DNA from: Ligula intestinalis
Lineage: Eukaryota; Platyhelminthes; Cestoda; Diphyllobothriidea; Diphyllobothriidae
Assembly: GCA_036362985.1 (NCBI GenBank)
Contig: JAYGXS010000010.1
Span: 14,872,536-14,936,535 of the forward strand
DNA length: 64,000 nt
Reading direction: 5' to 3'
The notes under the pieces are model-generated. The model made no database searches, was not told where the DNA came from, and saw only the letters and a list, made by a program, of their open reading frames with translations. The first letter of the stretch is position 1. Every line of letters starts with the position of its first letter. Below are positions 55,401 to 64,000 of this stretch, in pieces. The position numbers and the translations under genes are program-made.

Positions 55401-56455
55401 CGCCAGACTCGAAATTTGAACCCGGGTCACTCTGGTCATGAGCGAACGCTCTTACTTTTCAGCTATCGGGCTCTATATTTTGCCGGTTGTACATCGGGAT
55501 ATAGATTTGTACATATGTATACACCGATATTATGCAGGGCCCACCTGCCCTGGTATTTAATGCCTTTCAGCTGTCATGGGTGGATGTGACCTCACAAACG
55601 TTGGTCATATGTTTTAGTATATCTTGCTTACAATGTTCAGTAACATATTTTTAAGCATTACTGGCAGAAACATCGGGATTTGCATTACACGTATTTCGAC
55701 CTCATAAGATCTTACCAGATGCAGAAATCAACCTCCAGTGTAGCCGCTGAAATTGCCACCATACTCGAGATTCAAACCGAGTCAATCTGGTCAGAAACAA
55801 ACGCTCTATCCCCTGAGCTATTGACCTTGATGTTTTGCCGGCTGTTTATCGGGATGCAGATTAGTACAAACGTGTACACCGATCATATGCAGGACATATC
55901 TGCCCTGGTTTTTAATGCCTATCAGCAGTCATGGATAGATGTGATCACAAAACAGTTTGCCACAAATTTTAAGTTGACGTAACATATTGATTATTTTTAA
56001 GACATTACCGGCACAAACATCGGGACTTGCATTATACGTATTTAGACCTCATAAGATCTCATGAGATGCAGAAATCCAACTTAAGTGTAGCCGCAGAAAT
56101 TGCCGGACACTAGATATTTGAACCCGAGTCACTCTGGTCAAAAAAGAACGCCCTTTCCCCTGAGCTATCGGTCTCGATGTTAACAGATTGCTTATCGGGA
56201 TATTGATATGTACAAATGTGTACACCGATAATATACAGAGCACACCTGCCCTCGTATTAAATGCCTTTATGCTGTCATTGGTGGATCTGATCACAAACTC
56301 TTGCAAAATGGCCAATTATATGTTGCTTTCTGTGTTTCAGTAACATATTGATTATTTTTAAGACATTACCGGCAGAAATATCGTGACTTGCATCATACGA
56401 ATTTCGACATCATTAGGTCTCATCAGATGCAAATACCCAACTCCAAGGTAGCCGC
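52430..56455. repeat. Tandem array of about 360-bp tRNA-like units, left block
   Basis: About eleven units. The landmark '(C)ACACTCGAGATTTGAACCCG' recurs near 52712, 53080, 53440, 53804, 54165, 54525, 55045, 55405, 55763 and 56110, about 360 bp apart; one interval near 54.8 kb is irregular. Each unit also has 'GCAGGGCACACCTGCCCTGG', 'GATGTGATCACACAACCG' and 'TTCGACCTCATTAGGTCTCA'. On the minus strand the landmark reads like the T-arm of a tRNA, with a D-arm-like 'TAGCTCAGGGGTTAG' about 30 bases upstream. Recurrent plus-strand frames (such as VYTDHMQGTPALVFNA) are by-products of repetition. Confidence 0.85.
55030..55115 (-). other. tRNA-like segment, representative unit
   Basis: On the minus strand, box A-like sequence TAACTAGGGAGTTAG (rc of 55087-55101) is followed by box B-like GGTTCAAATC (rc of 55049-55058). 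This is the internal promoter layout of tRNA genes and tRNA-derived SINEs. The folded form is too poor for a working tRNA: the acceptor stem and T-stem do not pair properly. The same arrangement repeats in every unit of both array blocks. Confidence 0.6.
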
Positions 56456-56521
56456 ATCTCCAAGATGTGGATCCATCTTTAACCACGCAGGAGACCTCAA
56501 GGTAAGCGACCCCCAGGTAAG

Positions 56522-58624
56522 TTGAATGCTGATCTGTTAAACTTGCCTGCCAACCGTTTGCGTTTCAGCAACGAGTTGACCCAACAGCTGAATAACCTCC
56601 CAATCGCAGAAGAGAACACCTCCGTGGAGACTCGATGGTGTCAACTATGGGATGCTGTTCAATCCACTTCCAAACGCATCGTTGGGCCCGTGCCCTGCCC
56701 ACACCAAGACTGGTTCGATGAAAACGATGTAGCCATCAGTACTCTTATCTCTAAGAAGAATCGCCTTCACAACGAATATGTCGTTCGCCCTACCGACGCC
56801 ACGAAAGCAACCTACTACCAAAGTCACCGTCTTGTACAGCAGCGGCTGCAGGAAATGCAAGACGCTTAGATGGGTCTTAAGGGTTAGGAAATCCAAGGCT
56901 ACGCCAATCGCAATGAATGGAAGAACTTCTTTGCTGCGCTCGAAGCAGTCTACCGTCCCGTAGTGAGAGGCACAGCCCCACTTTTCAGCGCAGACGGTAC
57001 CACCCTCATCACTGAGAAGACCCATCTATTGAACCACTGGGCAGAGCACTTCCAAAGTGTACTCAACCGGCCCTCTACTACCTCTGAGGCTGCCATTGAG
57101 CTGTTGCCGCAAGTCGAAATTAATGCTGATCTTGACCTCCAACCCACCCCTGAGGAGACCCTCAAGGCTGTGCAGCAGCCGACCAGCGGGAAGGCACCCG
57201 GGTCCGACGGGATCCCGGCGGAGCTTTACAAATATGGTGGTCACCAACTCATAACTTACCTCACCAGCCTGTTCCAAGATATGTGGCGACAGGGCCAAGT
57301 TCCCCAGGATTTTAAGGACGCCACCATCGTCCACCTCTAAAAGCGTAAGGGGAACCGCCAGGTCTGTGACAACCACCGTGGCATCTCACTGCTGAATATT
57401 GCCGGAAAAATCTTCGCATGCATTCTCCTCAATCGTCTGAATAGCCACCTGGAACAAGGGCTTCTGCCTGAAAGTCAGTGTGGTTTTCGACGTCTCCGCG
57501 GCACCACTGACATGGTTTTTGCCGCGCGTCAGCTACAGGAGAAATGTCAAGAGATGCGGACCCACCTCTACACTACGTTTGTAGATCTGACAAAAGTTTT
57601 CGACACGGTGAACCGGCCCGGACTTTGGAATGTGATGCAGAAGTTTGGCTGTCCGGAACACTTCACCCACATGGTTCGACAACTTTATGATGGGATGATG
57701 GCGCGCGTCACGGACTACGGAACGCTGTCTGAAGCCTTCGCAGTGACCAATGGAGTGAAGCAGGGCTGTGTCCTCGCACCCACCCTCTTCAGTCTCATGT
57801 TCTCTGCCATGCTGATGGACGGCTACCGTGACGAGCGTCCCGGAATCCCCCTCAACTACAGAATGGACAAAAACCTCCTCAACATTCGTCGGATGCAGGC
57901 CCCCACGCGCGTCTCCACAACCGCAGTTCATGATCAGCTGTTTATGGACGACTGCGCTCTCAACACCACCACCACCGAAGCTGGCATGCAAAGGAGCATG
58001 GACCTCTTTGCAGCAGGTTGCACCAACTTTGGCCTCACCATCAACATGGACAAGACGGTGGTTATGCATCAACTGCCGCCAGGTGCTGACCTCAACCTCG
58101 CACGCATCAACTTCAACGGAGCCGTACTGTAGAACGTGGACAACTTCACCTACCTCGGCAGTACGCTTTCCCGAAACACTAAAATAGACGCCGAGATTGC
58201 CGGCAGAATCTCCAAAACAAGTCAAACCTTCGGTCAGCTCCAAGCCTCCGTATGGAATCGTCATGGTCTTCAACTGTCAACGAAATTGAAGATATACAAG
58301 GCTGTTGTCCTGTCAACACTCTTGTACGGAGCAGAGACTTGGACTGTCTATGCTAGCCAAGCGCGGAAACTGAAACACTTTCACATCAGCTGCCTACGCC
58401 GCATATTGAAGGTGAAGTGGCAGGAGATGATTCCGGACATGGAAATCCTGGAGAGAACGGGAGTTCTCAGCATCCAGGCCATGCTCAGGCAGATACAACT
58501 GCGCTGGAGCGGTCACGTGGTACGTATGAACGACGAACGGCTACCCAAGCGACTGCTCTATGGTGAAGTAGCCGTAGGCACTCGTCGAAAGGAGGACAGA
58601 AGAGACGTTACAAGGATACCCTGA
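56522..58624 (+). pseudogene. RTE reverse transcriptase
   Basis: Frames 56522-56869, 56963-57340, 57512-58132 and 58136-58624 read in order: RWCQLWDAVQSTSKRIVGP and QDWFDENDVAIS (linker), SGKAPGSDGIPAELYKYGGH, DNHRGISLLNIAGKIFACIL, SQCGFRRLRGTTDMVFAARQ, TTFVDLTKVFDTVNRPGLWN (motif A), VTNGVKQGCVLAPTLFSLMF (motif B) and DQLFMDDCALNT (motif C; FMDD at 57941-57952 keeps both Asp). The thumb has [16 protein letters not shown] and [11 protein letters not shown]. The stops are single-base changes. The enzyme core would be complete if read through; as it stands it is dead. Confidence 0.85.
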
Positions 58625-58626
58625 AG

Positions 58627-59366
58627 AACTCCCTGAAGCGTCTCCAAATCAACACGACGAACTGGGAGGAGGTAGCACAGGACCGATCTGTGTGGCGAAG
58701 AGCGGTAAGAACAGGCGCCGCAATCTACGAAGCCAGTCGGATCGCCGCCGCCAAGGCAAAACGGACGGCACGCAAGTCTCACAATACACGGACGCACGCT
58801 GCCACCACCCAAGCCCTTCCAACGTGTCCGCGTTGTCAACGCACCTTCCGTGCACGCATTCGCTTTGTCGGTTACCTCCGAAAGCCGTGCAACCCTCCTC
58901 CAAGAGCATCCACGTCTACTGCACCAAACACTCCTCCAGACCCTACTCCAGCCTCCACCTCGATGGCAATAATCGACGCGCGAGATGCCTTGTTGACCTC
59001 ATCCACCGACTCCAACTCACCCACAACTTCCTACACATCATTGCCCGCCACAACTCACATCCCACACCTGAACACCCCACCAGCTCTGAGGGCCTGTTAT
59101 GCCCTCACTGCAATCGCACATTTACCTCACGCATCAGTCTAGTCGGTCACTTGCGAATCCATCGCACAGAGACTGGTGAACTAGTGTCTGGAGCACCAAC
59201 ACACAGACGAGACCGCCGCCTTCACTGCCCACACTGCCCCCGATCATTCGCTCATCGCATGGGCCTACTAGGTCACATGCGCATTCACGACAGCGGCACT
59301 GACCGTGATGTCGGCACACCCAGCACCTCACACATCCCCACCACCAGCCTCAGCCCAACTCACTAG
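58627..59366 (+). pseudogene. RTE C-terminal C2H2 zinc-finger region
   Basis: After the RT, a frame reads LPTCPRCQRTFRARIRFVGY, a finger-like C-x2-C unit whose expected His is replaced (GY for GH). A Pro/Ser/Thr-rich spacer with a frameshift follows, then two good fingers in another frame: LLCPHCNRTFTSRISLVGHL-RIH and LHCPHCPRSFAHRMGLLGHM-RIH. The two later fingers keep all Cys and His. Such fingers may bind element RNA or target DNA. The frame ends at TAG 59364. Confidence 0.8.
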
Positions 59367-59370
59367 TCAC

Positions 59371-60780
59371 CTCGCGTCACGATTGCGTCGTCTATGTTGT
59401 CGGGAACACAGGTGAGTGCCTCCTCCCTCAGGTAAGTGGAGGCCGTTCTTGCTGAATTTGTCGAAAACTGTCTTGCCTTTACTGCCTCATAGTAGCTCCT
59501 GTAGTTATATTACTCGCTCCATTCCCGCAATCATACTCATAATAGCAGCACCTACAGTTCTGTCTTTAGCACAAATGTCAGCCTCAGTGGTTACTGAAGA
59601 TTCTCTGCTGCAAGGTTAGTTGAGATTTTGCTCTCATTGTTCTCTATACTTTATTTGCTCCCCTCTCTCTCGGCGTGTCTGCGTTCGCCCCTCGCCTCCT
59701 CTCCCTATCTCCCTCTTTCACTTTCTTCTTCTTCCTATCTATTTTTCTATCTTTCTTCTTCGTTCTTTCCCCTCCTCCTCCTTCTTCTTCTTCTTCTTCT
59801 TCTTCTTCTTCCTCTACTTCATCTTCCTCTTCTTCTCCTGCTCCTTTTACTTTTTCTTCTTCTGCACACCCACAATTGCTCTCCTTTCAGCCTCGCCCAC
59901 GGACACTAACCGACGGCGGAGCATGGGTAGTGTCTTTCAGTCGTTGACTGACTGGTTACCCCTCTCAGGAGGGCTTTGGCCCAGGCTTCATGCAGGGCTG
60001 CTCTCACCCTTCTGAGATCCAATGGTCTGTATGCACATGCAATGACAATCTTCAGCCAACCGTGGTCCCTGCGGTCTGGAAGGCGCTGGCACTTTCTCTC
60101 ACTTCTGATTCCCTGTTGGTGACTGCGCTCGCGCTCCCACTGGGTTTCAGGCCCCACTGCGGGTGCCCGAAAACCTAGGCGGTCACAATGCCGTGGGGGA
60201 GAGAGTGAGGTCAACCTCGGCGCGATTCTTCCCTCACTATAATAAATCTGAATACGACTGAATCTATCACGGTGCGCTAAAAGCCGTGCCTTGGAGGGTC
60301 TGCCAACTGAAGGGAAAATTCGGGCTCCCACGTAGCTACTCCTTCTGTACGCGTGTGTCTGTGTGTGCGTACGGGAGGAGAGGGAGGACTGAGAGTCAGG
60401 CTACAATGGCTCCCTCTTAATGTGGCCTTTATGGTGCTCCCGCGCAGTCGGGAGCATACCTAGCGAGATGGCTGTGTCAAGTGTGCGCGTGCTGAGTGTT
60501 TATCGCGCCAGCCATCTACACCTTCCCTCATCCCCGGTCTTATTGACTTTGTCATTATACCGGAAACAGAGGTGGGAGTGGCGAGTGAGTGGGTAGATTC
60601 TGTGCGAGTCTGCTTAACTCCTGTTTTCTCTCGCCCGAGTTCTCTGCGTCGCTCCTGCTTGCTGTCGCTTTCGTGTTGCCTGCCCAGCTTGCCCCTATAT
60701 ATTCTGGGGCTTGCTTCAGCGTTTGCTGCGGCTTGTTGGAGCGCATGGTGCCCATCGTCGAAATTGATGGGGGAACTGTC
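59371..60780. other. GC-rich block after the RTE, unassigned
   Basis: About 1.4 kb that is not array and has no RT motif. It includes a short frame with MSASVVTEDSLLQG before a GTTAGT donor-like word (59575-59620), a CTT microsatellite, and a GC-rich section (59900-60780) with no domain. The minus-strand frame 60331-59906 and the plus frames around 60572-60855 have no recognisable product. It could be the RTE 3' UTR, a second insertion, or an LTR. Confidence 0.35.
59767..59864 (+). repeat. CTT/CCT-rich microsatellite
   Basis: Nearly uninterrupted TTC/CTT/CCT triplets. The Ser-, Phe- and Leu-rich frames over it are products of the repeat. Confidence 0.9.
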
Positions 60781-60784
60781 GCTG

Positions 60785-63545
60785 TCATTGGTGGATGTGA
60801 TCACACAACCGCTTGCATAATGGCCAAGCATATGTTGCTTTCTATGTTTCAGTAAGATAGTCATTATTTGTAGGCAATACTGGCAGAAACATTGAGACTT
60901 GCATTATACGTATTTCAACCTCATTAGGGCTCTTAAGATGCAGAAATCAAACTCCAGTGTAGCCGCTGAAATTGCCACCATACTTGAGACTCACACCCGC
61001 GTCACCCCGGTCAGAAACGAACGCCCTATCCTCTGAGCTAGCGGTCTTGATGTTTTGCCGGTTGTTGATCGGGATATAGATTGGTACATATGTGAATACC
61101 AATCATACACAGGGCATACCTGCTTTGGTATTTAATGCCTTTCAGCTTTCATGGGAAGATGTGATCACACAAACGTTTTTCATATGACTAAATATATCTT
61201 GCTTACTACGTTTCAGTAATATACGTTTTCTAAAAATTACCAGTTGAAACCTCGGGACTTGCATTTTACGTATTTCGACCTCATTAGGTGTCAACAGTTG
61301 CAGATACCTAACTCCAAAGTAGCCGCAGAAATTTCCGCCACACTCGAGATTTGAACCCGGGTCATTCCGGTCATGAGCGAACGCTCTAACTCCCTAGCTA
61401 TGGGGCTCGATATTTTGCCGGTTGTTGATCAGGATATAGATTGGTACATATGTGTACACCGATCATATGCAGGGCACACCTGCTCTGGTATTTAATGCCT
61501 TTCAGCTTTCATGGGGGGATGTGATCACACAACAGTTTGCCAAAAACTCAGTATATCTTGCTTTCTATGTTTCAGTAACATATTTTTTAAAGCATTACTG
61601 GCCGAAACATCGGGACTTGCCTTGTACGTATTTCGACCTCATTAAGTCTCATCAGTTTCAGATACCCAAATCCAATGTAGCCGCAGAAATTGCTGGACAC
61701 TCGAGATTTGAACACGAGACACTCCGGTCATGAACAAACGCTCCATCCCCGAGCTATCGGTCTTGAAGCTTTGCCGGTTGTTTATCGGGATATAGATAAA
61801 TACAATCGTGTACACCGATCTTATGCAGGGAACACCTGCCCTGGTATTTACTGCCTTTCTGCTGTCATGGGTAGATGTGATCACACAACTGTTTGCCACA
61901 TGACTAAGTATATGTTGCTTACTACGTTTCAGAAAAGCATTAAGTATTTTTAAGACATATCCGGCAGAAACATCGGGACTTGCACTTCACGTATTTCGAC
62001 CTCATTAGGCCTCATCAAGTGCAAATACCCAACTCCAATGTAGCCGCAGAAATTGCCGCCACACTCGAGATTTGAACCCGAGCCACTCCGGTCATGAGCA
62101 AACGTTCTAATCCCTTAGATATCGGGCTCGATATTTTGTCGGTTGTTGATGGGGATATAGATTGGTACATATGTGTTCACCGATCTTATGCAGGGAACAC
62201 CGGCCCACGTATTAAATGCCTTTGTGCTGTCATTGGTGAATTTGATCACAAACCGTTGCATAATGGCCAAGTATATTTTGCTTTCTATGTTTCAATAACA
62301 AAGTCATGGTTTGTAGGTCTTACTGGCATAGACATTTGGACTTGCATTATACGTATTTCGACCTCATTAGGTCTCATGAGATGCAGATACCCAACGTAAG
62401 TGTAGCCGCTGGGATTGCCATCATACTCGAGATTCGAACCCGCGTCACTTCGGTCAGAAACGAACGCCCTATCCCCTCAGCTATCGGTCTTGATGTTTTG
62501 CTGGTTGCTTATCGGAATAAAGATTAGTACATATGTGGACACCGACCATATGCAAGGCACACCTGCCCTGGTATTTAATGCCCTTCAGCTCTCATGGGTG
62601 GATGTCACACACAACCGTTTGCCGCATGACTACGTATACGTTGCTTGCTATAGTTCACTTACATAGTTAATATTTGTTGGCTTTACCGGCAGAAACTTTG
62701 GGACTTGCATTTTACGTACTTTGACCTTATGAAGTCACATAAGATGCAATTACCCACCTTCAGTGTAGCCGTAGAAATTGCTCCCACACTCGACATTTGA
62801 ACCCGCCTCATTCCGATCAGGGGCGTACGCCCTAACCCCTGAGCTATCGGGCTCAGTGTTTTGTCGGTTGTTAATGGGGATGTAGATTAGTACATATGTT
62901 TACACCTATCATATGCAGGGCACACCTGCCCTGGTATTTAATGCCTTTCAGCTCTCATGGGTGGATGTCACACACAACTGTTTGCCGCATGACTAAGTAT
63001 ACGTTGCTTGCTATGTTTCAGTAACAAAGTGATTATTTTATGGCATTACCGGCAGAAAAATTGGGACTTGCATTAAACGTATTTACACGTCATAAGGTTT
63101 CATCACATTCAGATACCCATCTCCAAAGTAGCCGCAGAATTGCCGCAACACTCGAGATTAGAACCCGCGTCACTCCGGTCAGGGGCGATGCCCTAACCCC
63201 TCAGCTATCGGTCTCGATGTTTTGCCGGTTGTTGATCGGGATATAGATTAATACATATGTGTACACCGACCATATGCAGGGCACACCGGCCCTGGTATTT
63301 AATAACCTTTAGCTGTCATGGGTGGATATGATCACACAACCGTTTTCCACATGACTAAGTACATCTTGCTTACTGTGTTTCAGTAACATAGTTATCGTTT
63401 TCAGGTATTACCGGCAGAAACTTTGGGACTTGCATTTCACGTAGTTCGACCTCATTAGGGCTCATCAGATGCAGATACCCAACTCCAGTGTTGCTGCGGA
63501 AATTGCCGCCACACTCGAGATTTGTACCCGCGTCACTCCGGAAAC
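60785..63545. repeat. Tandem array of about 360-bp tRNA-like units, right block
   Basis: About eight units with the same landmarks as the left block, near 60978, 61342, 61697, 62062, 62427, 62790, 63148 and 63508. The left edge starts mid-unit at 'GCTGTCATTGGTGGATGTGA', so the two blocks were one array. A few units have base changes in the hairpin (for example GGGAACACC at 61829). Confidence 0.85.
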
Positions 63546-64000
63546 GGAAATCCGCAGGCAACTTATGCGGCCCAGGGACCCACTATCTGTTAACCAATTG
63601 GCCGGTGTTATTTACCGCATCGATTTCTTTGTTGTCAAGCCAATTATCTTGGTTTAACTGGCAAACTGGTTCTCACGAGAATGCACCGTACGACGGAAGG
63701 ACAGGCTTTACACACATCGACGCCAGGGCACGGCTTCGACTTCGAACGCGTTCGAATACTGGGTCTTTTGGACGGCCGAACTTCACACAGCTGCAGGAAG
63801 CATGGCATTCACGTGCGGACTCAACAGGCATGTCGAGCTTCTTGGCGCCTAACTCGCGTCGCGCAAGCAGATTGAGGGCAGAGGTCACTCCCGACAGAAC
63901 CAAATTCAATGAAAATTGAGCCGTACATTTTCCAGTCCTTGACAATAAGCTCGCGGGAGGGTTCGAAACGTCGGACAAATAAATTCCTGGTCCCAGAGGA
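63546..64000 (+). mobile_element. PLE-4 endonuclease end, running off the window
   Basis: Shifted frames read GHGFDFERVRILGLLDGRTS (63681-63875 frame) and LQEAWHSRADS (63488-63919 frame), pieces of the GIY-YIG nuclease of the PLE-2/PLE-3 type with the catalytic Glu in QEAW. A GGTTCGAAACGTCGG word at about 63961 resembles the ends of other PLE terminal repeats. The element is 5'-truncated and frameshifted, and it extends beyond the window. Confidence 0.6.

Larger units (their letters stand above)
56460..59370 (+). mobile_element. RTE-type LINE with C-terminal zinc fingers
   Basis: Inserted in the satellite array. It starts in the linker before RT (no endonuclease, so 5'-truncated) and ends after two or three C2H2 fingers at TAG 59364. 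Nonsense codons at 56867, 57338 and 58130 and frameshifts near 58590 and 58700-59050 break it. This RT-plus-finger architecture is typical of abundant tapeworm elements. Codon usage and GC content differ clearly from the AT-rich array around it. Confidence 0.85.

Noticed and set aside
57533..58273. A 246-codon minus-strand frame
   Set aside because: It is the shadow of the RTE RT, which has unmistakable palm motifs on the plus strand.
59628..60015. Ser/Phe/Leu-rich proteins of 90-131 codons
   Set aside because: Produced by the CTT microsatellite in all three frames.
55680..62666. Recurrent VYTDHMQGTPALVFNA-type small proteins
   Set aside because: The same satellite segment read in one frame; the frames break differently in each unit and lack starts in common.
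52430..63545. CRISPR-like array
   Set aside because: Units are about 360 bp with no short repeat and unique spacer structure, and the DNA is eukaryotic.
52430..63545. Functional tRNA genes in each satellite unit
   Set aside because: Box A and B are present but acceptor and T stems do not pair well; they are tRNA-like, not tRNA genes.

Overview
This is eukaryotic, AT-rich, repeat-dominated DNA with no operon structure, almost certainly from a flatworm. A diphyllobothriidean tapeworm is the best guess. That rests on the mix of mobile elements: several CR1/Jockey-type LINEs, an RTE-type LINE whose reverse transcriptase carries C-terminal C2H2 zinc fingers, Penelope-like elements (PLEs), a Merlin transposase, CsRn1/gypsy LTR debris and hammerhead-ribozyme repeats. 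The species call is inference. Four N runs (three of 100, one of 10) mark assembly gaps.

Layout. 0.9-3.6 kb: stacked 3' fragments of LINE-A, LINE-B and LINE-C (names local to this window). 3.7-6.0 kb (minus): a gypsy-like element (gag, protease, possible LTR) split by a LINE-A fragment. 6.0-10.6 kb (minus): a near full-length dead LINE-B. 10.7-12.1 kb: a gypsy protease scrap, a LINE-D scrap and a hammerhead-like motif. 12.1-17.7 kb (minus): LINE-A with a duplicated ORF1 region; between the two copies sit two 335-bp repeats, each with a complete hammerhead ribozyme core. 18-24.6 kb: an eroded LINE-A endonuclease and then a nearly complete LINE-C. 24.6-27.6 kb: LINE-A. 27.6-30.2 kb: a large inverted duplication of LINE-D, continuing as LINE-D to 31.8 kb. 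31.9-32.85 kb: an LTR, a tRNA-Trp-like primer site and the start of a gag. 32.9-34.8 kb: eroded LINE-A. 34.9-36.5 kb: a TIR transposon shell holding a PLE fragment between inverted pseudo-LTRs. 36.5-38.9 kb: LINE-D. 41-42 kb: a broken Merlin transposase. 43-45.2 kb: the only recognisable host gene, the first two coding exons of a DENND5-like (Rab6IP1-type) DENN-domain gene, phase-matched across a 1.95-kb intron. 45.2-49.3 kb: mostly unique, probably intronic. 49.3-52.3 kb: three PLE 3' fragments, two ending in hammerhead motifs. 52.4-63.5 kb: a tandem array of about 360-bp units, each with a tRNA-like segment, split by an RTE insertion (56.5-59.4 kb) and a GC-rich block. 63.5-64 kb: another PLE end.

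No complete retroelement reading frame survives. The catalytic YxDD motif is mutated in several LINE copies, so nearly everything here looks dead. The biologically lively signals are structural: the hammerhead dimer at 16.2-16.8 kb (retrozyme- or SM-alpha-like), ribozymes at PLE termini, a conserved 3' hairpin in LINE-D, and the tRNA-like satellite. Boundaries of degenerate copies are estimates (roughly plus or minus 20-50 bp) made by eye.
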